Assembly: GCA_903772945.1 (NCBI GenBank)
Contig: CAICTM010001799.1
Span: 1 to 22,482, forward strand
DNA length: 22,482 nt
Origin: Seminavis robusta
Taxonomy: Eukaryota > Bacillariophyta > Bacillariophyceae > Naviculales > Naviculaceae
Direction: 5' to 3'
In this document: piece by piece, positions 1 to 9,234 of the stretch
How positions within the stretch are numbered: position 1 is the stretch's first letter
Layout: each line of letters starts with the position of its first letter
Position numbers and translations under genes: made by a program
The notes under the pieces: model-generated
The model's database searches: none
What the model was told of the DNA's origin: nothing
Seen by the model: only the letters and a program-made list of their open reading frames with translations

Positions 1-1586
1 AAAAGAAGAGAGATTCTGTCTTGCGAACGTGACCGAGTTGGTTGGCCAGGAAACGAGATTAACGATGCTGAATAGTTCGCCAGAGCATAGTGAAGCAAGG
101 GTTGTCTACAATTATCTAATTTGCTGTAGATTTCATTAGTTGCAAACAATACTTGTTTACTATTAGTGAGATATACTTCATCACTAGGTATAGAGAAAAA
201 TCGAACATCTCCTGTTGAATGCAGTCATCCTGGTCCATCCTCAACGGAGATCTCTCCATCCGAATATATTGAAGTCGAATTCGGTCAAGCGCTCTTGTCA
301 ACGCAGCCATTTTCTTGTTCCATCATTTTGATGTATCCAACAATAGAGCTTCGTCCTCGGTTGGGTCTATGACGTTGTATTTTTGCGATCAACACTTGCC
401 GCAATGCGTTGAATTCTTTCTTCATGTGCAGATTAGTTCCTTCCTACTGTAGACTTGCATCGATAGACTCTTTCAAGATGTTCGTGTATGGCTTGCCATG
501 TTGTCAGACGAGTGTCCGACTGGAGTCAGGTTCTTGAGAACGCTGTGCTCATAGTAGAGATGCCGGTATCCAGGATTAGCAGTCAGCAGTGTTGTGGAGA
601 TGCTGGACCTCGTGTAAGTCGCACCACTTTTGATCTTCTCTTGAAGACTAGCGTTGTTCGAGTGACTTGTACTTCTGCTGTTTTCGTTCTACGAAGAAAG
701 CTGCTTTGCATCACTGCCCTTGTCAAGTCTTCGTGAGGATTCCTGCGTTCTGCAGAATCTCAATGTTTTCTCGATAGGAGCTGAGTAAAGAGATCGAAGT
801 CGTGTACGTCCATCTTCTTCATCCACACGAGCGTGGAATTCCATGACAAACGAGTCAATGATTCGTCATGGTTCATGCTGTGGTCCAAAAGGTGTAGACA
901 GGAGTTCATGCGTCACGACTGAGGTTACATAAGCCAGAAGTCATCAGGCAGCTTAAGATCCGGCGGCATGAAAATTTGCTTTCAAAGCCTTGTTAGGAAG
1001 ACCCGGGCGTTCGATCAGTCATTTAAGCAAAACGTATATTCAGCGTCGTCCAACAGGCTCGAGCTGCTCCAGTTCCAGGCACACTGGAAAACGTACTTGG
1101 AAAGCGGCTTCGTCTTCACGCCCACGAACGTCCCGTGGAGGATCCGGTTGACTGAATCTGGCGTAAGGCATTTCAACGTAATTTCACAGATGGCACTGCA
1201 CAGCTAGATTCGCTAACGCGTCTTGCCAGAGCTAGAAGTCATCTCCTTGAGGAGGTTTGTTTGTCTTCAGGCGTAGCAAAGGGCGAGCCCGATGAAGACC
1301 TTCCGCATACGTCAGCGCCACTTGATGTTGAACGTGGAGTCTGCAGATCCAGTGATTTGGACTGGAGGTGTACTTGGCGGTGTCAGCATCTGCTGGAACA
1401 GTGCGAAGTTTGTTGTGGTAGAGCGAGAATCGCGATTTCGCATTAACGTCGAGGTCGATGAGAGAATTGGAGAGGAGGATTGGTTTGTCGCGCACTCTTA
1501 GACTCGAAGCTGTGTACGTCTTTGGCAATCTTCATGGTTGAGGAATAGGTTGAGGGTGCTGAAAGCTATTGTGTTTGTTAACAAAA
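1..1586. other. No clear gene; coding-like fragments on the minus strand
   Basis: No reading frame here has a recognisable motif. The longest on the minus strand is 98 codons (1528-1232). It is followed by further open stretches on the same strand: one of roughly 60 codons in another frame at about 1030-1205, and one of roughly 50 codons at about 735-880. They read like a decayed protein gene with frameshifts, but I cannot name the product and chance ORFs are possible. The plus-strand frames at 968-1207 and 1261-1501 overlap these and look no better. Confidence 0.3.
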
Positions 1587-2007
1587 TGCACTACGCTAAA
1601 GACTAGTGTAAAGATCTTTCGAGTGTTTTGAGTTTGAGGAATGAAAGTTATGAGAGGATAGAAAGCTATGAAACTAATCAACAGAGAGAGATATCCACAA
1701 TCATCAAGGATCGTAGATCTGACTCCGCGGGAGACTGTAAAGTGGATAGAGTAGGTTGCGGTAGCAATCTACTCACTCCACGATCCAAAAACGAACGCGT
1801 GGAAGATTCGTTAGACATTTATCTAGTAGCGATGGAATCTCTCCACGCCAGCTAAATATCTAGCGCGATGTTTCACTATCGACCTAGTATGACTAGCGGT
1901 CATGAGAACCCTGTCTCAATGACTATTCATGAAAGACTCAGTCATGAGTCGAACTCAAACCCTATCTAGGATCGAGTCGCGAATAAGGCTAAGAGCCGTG
2001 TATTGCA
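1587..2007 (+). repeat. LTR-like repeat, left copy (inverted partner at 14601-15027)
   Basis: The repeat starts TGCACTACGC and ends GTGTATTGCA, so it has TG...CA ends like an LTR. An inverted copy at 14601-15027 matches closely, about 90% by eye with small indels. The flanks of neither copy show a target-site duplication, and neither is followed by a clear primer-binding site, so this is not a clean solo LTR. The 5' end also contains CACTA, with TAGTG at the far end of the partner, so the pair could instead be long terminal inverted repeats of a 13.4-kb composite. The last 79 bases form an open frame from ATG 1929 that continues into the transposase. The copy is rich in short inverted repeats, better preserved in the right copy. 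Confidence 0.75.
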
Positions 2008-4189
2008 TGATTGATGAAGCTTTGGATGAGCTGGCGCAAGAAGATCTTATCGACTGGGAGGTTGCACGCCGCATTGCCATTGCCTTCATTTTTGTTCATG
2101 TCTTCTGTTGTCCTGACAAGTCGGAATGGGATGGTCGGAATGGAGTTCATGCCCAAATCAGGAAGATGCTTAGCATTCAAAAGGGGACTTCCATTCGTTG
2201 TGTCTTTGAAGACATTACCAAGTGTCAGACTGCAGGGACGAAGTATCGTGGTCGTCGTCAAGCCCTTGGAGAGACCCGTCCTGTCAACATTCCAAACGAC
2301 TCGGTGGAAGCCCAGATTGTCGCTGATGTTTTGGAGGATGGATTCAGTTTGATGCAAGCTACGAGGCAAGTCAACCATCATCTAAAGGAGACGGAGCAGC
2401 CCTTGGTCTCCTTTTCCTCAGTTTGGCATCTCTCCAAGCGACTCAAGCCCTTGGTCAAACCCATCAAGCGTCTCAAGCAAGGGAGTACTGACAAAGAGTC
2501 TGCTTGGGCCCAAGCTCGCTACAATTGGTCGATCCAACTCATTCTTTGACTTGGATTGAGTGCTAAGCTGACTCACAAGGCATGGGCTCACATGCGAGCG
2601 CAAGGTATTGATGGGCAACTGCCTAAGTGGTTCGATGGGACACTGCTGATTGAGTCCAAGATTGACTTGACCAAGGTCGTCTTCTGGGATGAGACTCACC
2701 GCAAGTGTATCATTGGCCAAGGGGCATCGCAGGCTGGCCGCAAACATCAACTCAAGTACAAGCGGTTGCCAAACGGAAAGTTGGATCCCAACGGTGAATA
2801 TTCTGAGGAAGACAAGGTGATTTTGAACGTCAAGTATGATGACGAGACCCGTGTCAGTCTTGGATGTTCCACCGATGCCACTGAGGGGCGTGTTGTGCCA
2901 CTGTTTGACTACAGCGGCAAGACATTGTTGACGATCAAGGACTACGGGAACAAGAAGAAACTGGAGATTGCCCGTATCAAGACCTTGTCGGAAAAGAGTG
3001 GCTGGGTCAAGAAGGGACGGGTAAAAGGCACGCCATACAAGGAGGATCCTTTGACTGCAGGAAAGGTGGCTAACTTGGGCGACGGAACCATCAAGAAGCT
3101 GAAGAGTGTGTCCCCACCCATCAACACCTTTGGTAAGCTGGCCAAGCTCACAAAGAGGCGCATCAAGGAGCTGGTCCAACAGAAGGTGGCTAGTAAGAAA
3201 AACCTGGAAGAGTGGAAGAAGATTTGTCAGGCAGCGGATGATGCGCCACCAGCCAAGAAGGATTACCGCAAGGAATCCAATCCTTACGAGGCTCGATTTG
3301 GTCCAAAGTGGGAAGAAAAGCTTGAAGGTTCCTCAGCGATGTCAAAGTATGTTTGTATCACTACAATGGTGGAGCATATCTTTGAGCAATCCAAGGCCCA
3401 CATGCAGGAGATCCATGGTGAAGACTGTGACGACTGGTGAGTTTACCATGATGCGTTGTCTCTTATGAAGTCCAAGGATTGCAAGAAGTGGATGGAGGAG
3501 CAGGGCTACCTCAAGCATTGGATCTTGCCTGAGCTTGGCCTCAACACACACACTCCCAAACTCAAGCAATATTACTCCCAGGCACCAGTTGGAAACTCCC
3601 CAGAACTGATGCCGTGGGACTGATCTCTCAATAAGGACTTTGACGATGCCATTGATCACCATGTTCTGTTGACGAATCGTTTGCCTGAAGACCACAAGTA
3701 CAAATTTTCCTACAGTACTCCTCAGCGTGGTTGCAAGGCCTTGACGAAGATCTACAATATTGGCAACCCAACCAGTCGTCGGATTTGCCAGGATGTAAAC
3801 AAGTTTCCCGTTCATTTGGTCCGCATCATGGAGGAGGAAGGTTGTGTTGTCCGTGACATTGGTAACAGCAAGCTCCGAACTGGTGGAAGAGGCCTCGCTG
3901 CAGCGGCTGGTTTGAAAAAGGATGGTGCCAAGGTTGACAGGCGCGGTGGGGCACGAGTGAAGAATTTGCAGTCGGATATGTACGAATACAAGGGTGTGAC
4001 TCATCCTGATGCTGAAGCAGGCCGGAAATTGCTTATTGAAGGCTCCAAGAAGCGGCATTCGGCAGATCAGGATGAGGAGTCAAAGGTAAGATGGTGCTAC
4101 TATTGCCTATTTTATTGGTCTTATTTCTAACTCCTTTGGAACTGTTGCCATTTTAGGATGCTGGTGAAGAGGAGGAGGTGGATGAGTGA
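1929..4189 (+). pseudogene. DDE transposase relic (IS630/Tc1-mariner-like motifs), one intron
   Basis: One frame runs from ATG 1929 to a stop at 4187-4189, interrupted by TGA at 2547, 3438 and 3621 and by a 71-bp intron. About the first 26 residues come from the upstream LTR-like repeat, so the true N-terminus is missing. A helix-turn-helix-like segment lies near residues 125-175. Candidate catalytic residues are Asp in VVFWDETH (2688-2690), Asp in VYHDALSL (3450-3452) and Asp in SPELMPWD (3618-3620). SPELMPWD resembles the SPDLNPIE block of the Tc1/mariner family. Spacing is odd: about 253 residues between D1 and D2 and 55 between D2 and D3, against about 90 and 34-39 in classical members. 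The tail is Lys/Arg-rich, then acidic after the intron. There are no frameshifts. DDE type is fairly sure; the family is not. Confidence 0.65.
4086..4156 (+). other. Spliceosomal intron in the transposase 3' end
   Basis: The sequence begins GTAAGA and ends CCATTTTAG, 71 bp long. Splicing joins the codons for ESK directly to DAGEEEEVDE and a stop. Without splicing the frame runs to a stop at 4130. The acidic tail and clean GT-AG borders favour a real intron. Confidence 0.6.
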
Positions 4190-4190
4190 G

Positions 4191-4209
4191 TGTTGCATGA
4201 CATGCAACA
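4191..4209. repeat. 19-bp perfect palindrome after the transposase stop
   Basis: TGTTGCATG and CATGCAACA face each other around a single A, starting two bases after the transposase stop. It could be a protein-binding site or an RNA hairpin near the transcript end. Nothing else supports a function. Confidence 0.4.
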
Positions 4210-5343
4210 GATGGGATGGTGACTTGTGTTTGTGGGGTGTGTTTGGGTGTCTTTATAGTGAGTCTGTGGGCTTCACGGGAGAAGATTGTTCGTGACGGGA
4301 AAGATCACGACGGGAAGATCTTGATGGGCTTCAAGGAATTTATGGGGAACTAACAGGCCATGTCACCGACTCACTGGTTTGATGGGGGATTGCTTGTGAG
4401 AGAAAGCATCTCTTTACAGTGGTCAAAGAGGGCTTCGGCGATTGACCGGCTATTGTCTTTGTAATCTTGGTTTCTTGGTTGTGGTCGGGATTTCTTAATT
4501 TCGCGGAAGTGTGACTTAGTGTGTCTCGAAAAAATGAGTGACCGGAAGCACGACACACCAGCCGAGCCGCATTCGGAAAAGGGGACCAACTCACTTTTTG
4601 TCATAATTCGAATAATCGCCCAATAACATCATAAAATTCATTGGATTACACCCAGACTTCATGCTGCCGTAGTGATTGATCCAGAGGGCGTATGAACATG
4701 TTCTCATAGACTTATCATGTCCTTTCATCACCCTCTACAAGGATCCGGCGACAGTTGGTGACTGTTGATGATTCGAAAATTAAAGTCTTGCTTCATACCA
4801 AAGGGTCGGTACCTACTACTAGTACATGTAGATCCACAAGACAAAACCAAAACCTAGTTGGGACGAGCTTGGATGCTACTGTATTGAATCGTCCTCCTGC
4901 GCTTTTGTGCTGGAGGTCGGGCATACCAGTATGATACACGTAGCTAGTACGTTCTGAATTGACGCGATGAATGAGTGGTGTTGTGAACAAAAGCAATTGT
5001 CTCACTTCCTACAACTGTACTGCTGCAGTCACCCATTTGTACTCCAGTTGGTATTCCTACCAGGTCTGGCAATACAGGATGATCTGTGCTGTGTCTGTTG
5101 TGATCAGTAATTCCTTGCTTTGATATGCAACAATTCCTCTTTCCTCCTTGTGGTGGAAGAGTCAAATGAATGAGTGCAAGCAGTGCTCTTGTGGATGAAT
5201 GAGTGGGGCGGTGCAAGCAGTCAGCTCGTGATCTTGCAAGAGCTTCCTCTACCGGTAGCAAGTTAGTAGTCTACCTTTACAGTACGATACTGATACCAAT
5301 CCAATCATAGTGACAGCGCTGGCGGCATGGTGATGAGAGTACC

Positions 5344-5367
5344 ACCGGTACCGGTACATACCGGTAC
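5344..5367. promoter_or_regulatory. Cluster of three ACCGGTA(C) palindromic motifs
   Basis: ACCGGTA occurs at 5344, 5350 and 5360, about 230 bp upstream of the plastid-protein start. Related palindromes lie at 5525-5533 (TGGTACCA-type) and at 7469-7480 near the start of the LRR gene. The clustering next to two gene starts suggests a regulatory or core-promoter motif, but it could be a simple local repeat. Confidence 0.35.
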
Positions 5368-5592
5368 AGTGGGGGCAAATCAACAATCCGGATTGCTGCC
5401 ACCAGTGACTGAATCAGTCCTGAAAGAGCTCCTTGGAGCCTCACACACTTACAGTGCTTTTCGAGCCGAGCCCTCACCAATTTAGTATTTATTATCTACC
5501 AAACAACAAAGCTCGACACACAGGTACTGGTACCAATATTGTCTCCCTTTTACCCTTTCTGTTTTTGTAATCACACGCATCGCATTATTAGA

Positions 5593-6033
5593 ATGATGTT
5601 TCGCTGCTGTCAGCGCAAACTTTTCCGCTTTGTTGGATTCCTGGCGGTGCTGTTGTTGTCTCTGGAGTGCGAGGCATTTGTCATCCGTCGTAGTTGTGCA
5701 CGCGGAGGAACGATCCCCTTTGTCTCTGAATATTATTCACCGCCATCCAAAGATACGACGACGTCCCTGAAGGCCAACAACAACAACAATAATGACTACC
5801 CCAGTATCAATATCGGCCAAATCCTCCAAACGGCTACTTTTGCTTTTGGGTTGTCCTTTTTGGCTTTGTCCTTTATTTTGCCCGAGTTTGGATATGATTT
5901 TGTGGTGCAGGAAAATGGACGCCTAGGGATTGGAACGGTAACAGAAGCGCAGTTTCAGCGGGAAACCATCAAGGCCAACAAAGAAGCCAAAGCGCAACAA
6001 GAACTATTGCTACAGCAGTCGTCCTCCGAGTAG
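5593..6033 (+). CDS. Small plastid-targeted membrane protein (predicted)
   Basis: I prefer the start at 5593 (MMFRCC...; the next codon is also ATG) over an upstream in-frame ATG at 5539, because it gives a clean signal peptide: basic n-region, hydrophobic core around residues 12-25, then CEA|FVIRR. Ala followed by Phe at the cleavage site, then an Arg-rich stretch, is the bipartite presequence for import into diatom plastids. The mature part has an Asn run (NNNNNN), one hydrophobic segment (roughly residues 80-105, ATFAFGLSFLALSFILPEFG), and a charged Lys/Glu/Gln C-terminus. The product would be a single-span plastid membrane protein of about 146 residues before processing. I do not recognise its family. 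The gene is intact and unspliced, unlike its transposon neighbours, so it is likely a real host gene. Confidence 0.75.
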   Translation: MMFRCCQRKLFRFVGFLAVLLLSLECEAFVIRRSCARGGTIPFVSEYYSPPSKDTTTSLKANNNNNNDYPSINIGQILQTATFAFGLSFLALSFILPEFGYDFVVQENGRLGIGTVTEAQFQRETIKANKEAKAQQELLLQQSSSE

Positions 6034-6252
6034 GCTAGGCTAGTCCACTCCCGGTGTGCGCAAACATCAAGAGGTCGGCAACAGCAAGCTAGCCTACTAG
6101 TAGGGTTGCGATCATGATTGAGCTCATGATGGCGGTGGTGTAGGAATGTTACCGTAGAAGCTTATAGCTATACTCTATACCGTAGGAGGGATCCTTCTGT
6201 TTGTCTTGTAATAATCGAATGTCTGATTTCCGGTGAATGGGCAACGAGGAGG

Positions 6253-7488
6253 TTACCTGTACCATCCTCGGAATACTTCGTCGTCGTGTTTGTTTCTGAC
6301 ATCCTCACACACGGTGCTCTTACGGGTACCAATAGACTGTATAGTTTGCCCCTTGTTGTGATGATGGTCCAGCCCCATGCCCTTGAGCAAGGAAGGGTTA
6401 GTCTGGAGGAGGTGAAAGACCAGTGGAGTGTTGACATGATATTGAATCAACACCTTCACCCAATCGTCACGAGCGTCGTAATTCTCTACCAAGTACTTTC
6501 GTCCAGCTCTGTTCAGAGTAATGTAGAAAGGAATGGCTGGATCGGCATCGTAGTCACAACCGTTGTATTTGAATTCCTCCAGCCACATGTTGTTGGGCAT
6601 AACATACGAAAAGGAAGCAACAATTTCGTCCACCAGTCCGGATCCTCTTATCTCTAGACGTTTCAACGATTAGTTGTGTTTCAAACCATTGGCTAGAGCC
6701 TTGACTTGTGTCTTGTGGATTGCCAATGACAAATGTTCCAAGTGTTTGGTGTGGTGTAGATAGTTGGCAAGGGGTGTCATATCAACATTCTCGTGATCAT
6801 TATTGGTAGGAGGAGGACAGATCTTGAGCGACTTGAGGCGGGAAGTTTGCAGTGTCTGGCAGAACCGATCCAAAGTGATATCATAGGTTCCAAGTCTACC
6901 AGTCCAGTTTATGACACACCCTGAACAAGTCAAAGCCTCCAGGGTTGGATTGAGGGCCAATTCGTCGAACGTGTCTCCCCAAAGATTTTGAGTCAACGTC
7001 ACAGACTTTAGCTTTGGGCAGTTCGCAACGGCTCCAATGATTTCACTGAAACAGCCGTCCACGGAACCGTTATTCCATGAGAAATTCTCCAATGCGACTA
7101 GGTTCCGCAGTCCTTCCACGACGAGCCTCTTGCTAGCAGTACCACCTCGTTTGGCACGCAAAACATTGGCGCGTAGAGTCAATGCCACCAATGTTTTCTT
7201 TGACGCTTGGAGCACGGCAACAAGCGCATGGGTATGCACTGATTCATTGGGCATGTCGATTTCAAGTACTTGAAGAAGAGGACATTGCGCCAACTCTCCC
7301 ATGAGCTTGGAGACCCGGATACACGCGGAGAGAAAGCCACGGCTTTTCAGGTGAACCGCGGAAACATGGGAAGACGCATCTTGCAACTGCGACGAGGCAT
7401 CACTGAACTGCTGTTTGTTGGTGAAAGAGAACCTCAGCACTGTGTTGTCGTTGCCACCTCCAATCATTGTACCGGTACCATAACTCAT
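6253..7488 (-). pseudogene. Leucine-rich-repeat protein with an in-frame stop
   Basis: Start ATG at 7486-7488 (MSYGTGTMIGG); an open frame extends upstream to 7668 but looks unrelated. Repeats of the L..L.L...N...L pattern are spread over most of the protein (for example CPLLQVLEIDMPNES, LVALTLRANVL, CPKLKSVTLTQN, LKSLKICPP, LEHLSLAI). A TAA at 6670-6672 follows NGLKHN, and the same frame continues with SLKRLEIRGSG for about another 137 codons. The C-terminal block includes IPFYITLNRAGRKYL and VFHLLQTNPSL, which I recognise from expanded diatom LRR families. Such proteins are usually thought to bind other proteins; no enzyme domain is visible. The single nonsense codon means a recent pseudogene, a truncated allele, or a sequencing error. 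There is no other disruption. Confidence 0.75.
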
Positions 7489-7808
7489 TGATGAGAGTGA
7501 GAGTTGTTGGCGCGTCGAAATGATGGAGTAGACACGTCGCGGTTGTACCGTACAGAATAAGAAATGACCTCTGTTGTGAAAAAGATATGTTAGAAAGGTA
7601 TTTTCGTATGACGGACAGACGACTCGGGATCCACAGTCACGGTTCGTGATTGGGGATGTGTGACTCAAATCAGATGGTTATCCGATCATCATCAGATGGC
7701 CAGGTGTACGAGGAACGAGGACAATGGTCGTCTAGATGATGCAACTACAAAGGTTAGGAAGTTAGGTCGAAGAGACGAATGCAAGGAGCGATGGGACGGA
7801 GCAAATGA

Positions 7809-8038
7809 ATGGACGGATGAAGGTCCATAGGTTTAGTAAAGTGGGAAAGCCCTCCAGGGCCAACCATGCACTTCAGGAAGATAGATCGACGAGATCTATC
7901 TGCAGATGAAACTGCAATAAACAGAGGATCGAAAGATCCTGGTATATGTATGCATATCGGAGCTCAGTTGTAGAGCTCGCAATCTGAACGAGAGAGAAAG
8001 AGAAAACGAAACGAATAGCCAGTCTACTAGACAGTAGA
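7809..8038. repeat. Array of eight perfect stem-loops upstream of copia gag
   Basis: In 230 bp there are eight successive inverted repeats: 7809-7828 (6-bp arms), 7849-7860 (4), 7879-7901 (9, AGATAGATC/GATCTATCT), 7901-7916 (5), 7925-7940 (6, GAAA loop), 7944-7957 (5), 7960-7978 (6, GAGCTC), 8023-8038 (6, TCTACT/AGTAGA). Most lie head to tail with almost no spacer. This is the position expected for the LTR or leader of the copia element whose gag follows. Similar density occurs in the TG...CA repeat (14601-15027) and at 15628-16122. Confidence 0.7.
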
Positions 8039-8185
8039 GCTGGAAGGATATTGATTAAATTAGAGAAATTGTGCGTTCAAGTTCACACCTTTTCAACACG
8101 TTTTAAAATGATAGCTATCAGGAAAGAGTGAGCTTGGATCCAGGTTGTCAAACAGAAAAGAGAAGTGTTAAAGAAGTAAGTCAAG

Positions 8186-9001
8186 ATGTCTACGGAGGTA
8201 GAGGTATCATCGTTCAGGTTCTACAAGGTCAAGATGATGGCCCATTTATCAAAGTATGGGTACGTAGAACTGATGAAGGACTCTACGGAGATCAAGCCGG
8301 ACAACTGGGAAAACCCGACAGGTGCAGGCAAGTTGTCGGATGACGAAGTGGAAAAGGTCGAGAGTTTGCAGAAGAAGAACAGCAAGGCTGCTGGAATACT
8401 GCTGGACTCGATCAATGTGGAGACCATCGAAGGGCAAGTCGCCTTCGACCTACTGGCCTCACACCAAACGACTGACCATGCTGCTGGGAAATTCAAGGGC
8501 ATGTGGGAGTCCATGCTGGACCTCTACGACGCTGAAGACAGTGGTGAGGTGGCAGCTCGACGAACGGAATACTACGCGATAAAGATGGACATAAAGGAGA
8601 ACCCAAAGAAGTTCGAGATTGGACTCGACGTGAAACGCAAGAAGCTAGCGAAGGACGGGTTTAAGATATCGGACGAAGAGTACATCAAGGACCTTCTCGA
8701 AAAGATGCCGAAGAAGGAAGGAGAACTCGGAGTGTATCATGAAGTGAAGAAGAATGTTCTGAGAAGGATCAAGACAACAGGACATGGAATAACGGTAAAG
8801 AGTGTGGTGAATGAATTATGCGAAATCTACGATGAGATTAAGGCACGGAACAAGTCGACAGACCACAGTGGCGAAACAGCTTTCATGATTGGAGGAAAAC
8901 AGTTCAAGAGCAGATGCAGGAACTGTGGGAAGATCGGACACAAGCAACAAGACTGCCCAGACAAGAAAGGCTCGAACGGAAGAAGCTACGGACAAAGGTA
9001 G
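8186..9001 (+). CDS. Ty1/copia-type Gag with CCHC zinc knuckle
   Basis: The 271-residue product would form the retrotransposon particle and bind its RNA. Residues roughly 60-220 look like the UBN2/gag-polypeptide domain of copia elements: an all-helical, Lys/Glu-rich stretch with GKFKGMWESMLDLYDAE. Residues 244-257 are a canonical zinc knuckle, CRNCGKIGHKQQDC (CX2CX4HX4C). The stop comes 14 residues later, where the 102-bp repeat begins. No protease, integrase or RT follows in any frame, so this is a gag-only fragment or a truncated copy. The ORF itself is intact. An upstream overlapping frame at 8128-8343 is not supported. In diatoms this class is represented by the CoDi elements. Confidence 0.85.
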   Translation: MSTEVEVSSFRFYKVKMMAHLSKYGYVELMKDSTEIKPDNWENPTGAGKLSDDEVEKVESLQKKNSKAAGILLDSINVETIEGQVAFDLLASHQTTDHAAGKFKGMWESMLDLYDAEDSGEVAARRTEYYAIKMDIKENPKKFEIGLDVKRKKLAKDGFKISDEEYIKDLLEKMPKKEGELGVYHEVKKNVLRRIKTTGHGITVKSVVNELCEIYDEIKARNKSTDHSGETAFMIGGKQFKSRCRNCGKIGHKQQDCPDKKGSNGRSYGQR

Positions 9002-9100
9002 GGTGTAAAATACTCGTTAGTTTAGCAAACTATGGCCACGGAGTGGCTTTTATGACGCGGGCAAGTGGTGGGGAAGCCCCCACCTAGCTGAGTCGTCATC
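8999..9100. repeat. 102-bp structured repeat, copy 1
   Basis: The element is 96% identical (4 substitutions, no indels) to 21297-21398 in the same orientation. It begins at the gag stop (TAGGGTGTAA) and ends AGTCGTCATC. On the plus strand it can fold into TAGTTT/AAACTA (9018-9032), GCCAC/GTGGC (9035-9047), and GGTGGGG/CCCCACC (9067-9084) enclosed by ATGACG/CGTCAT (9052-9057 with 9094-9099). The four differences between the copies lie in loops or junctions or leave a G-U pair. In both places it is a boundary: a truncated transposon ORF on its left and a decayed minus-strand reading frame on its right. Confidence 0.8.
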
Positions 9101-9234
9101 TACTTATTTGCCCAATCAACATGACCTCATCCACTGGCCCAACGTGGAGCCAGCACCAAGTAGACAGATGCCCTGGGTAGGGGGGTGAGCACATTGATAA
9201 GGAACCTGCAGCGCAAAACCTGGGTTACAGGGGC

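Larger units (their letters stand above)
4190..5538. other. Intergenic region with short repeats
   Basis: No supported gene. It holds related CACGGGA/GACGGGAA repeats at 4274-4316, repeated AATGAGTG words (4535, 4968, 5170, 5198), and at 5165-5222 two copies of a GAATGAGTG...GCAAGCAG unit. Minus-strand frames at 4793-5480 have no recognisable domain. The right part is probably the promoter region of the plastid-targeted gene. Confidence 0.4.

Noticed and set aside
1989..3179. Long minus-strand ORFs opposite the transposase (130 and 253 codons)
   Set aside because: They are shadows of the plus-strand transposase frame, which carries the recognisable DDE motifs.
7037..7491. Plus-strand ORFs opposite the LRR gene
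   Set aside because: Antisense shadows; no domain, while the minus strand encodes clear LRRs.
8999..9100. 102-bp element as a Helitron 3' end (hairpin followed by CTAG)
   Set aside because: The shared sequence continues beyond the CTAG-like site to GTCGTCATC, and no Rep/helicase is seen.
8999..9100. 102-bp element as a hammerhead ribozyme
   Set aside because: The CUGANGA and GAAA core boxes are not present in the right arrangement on either strand.
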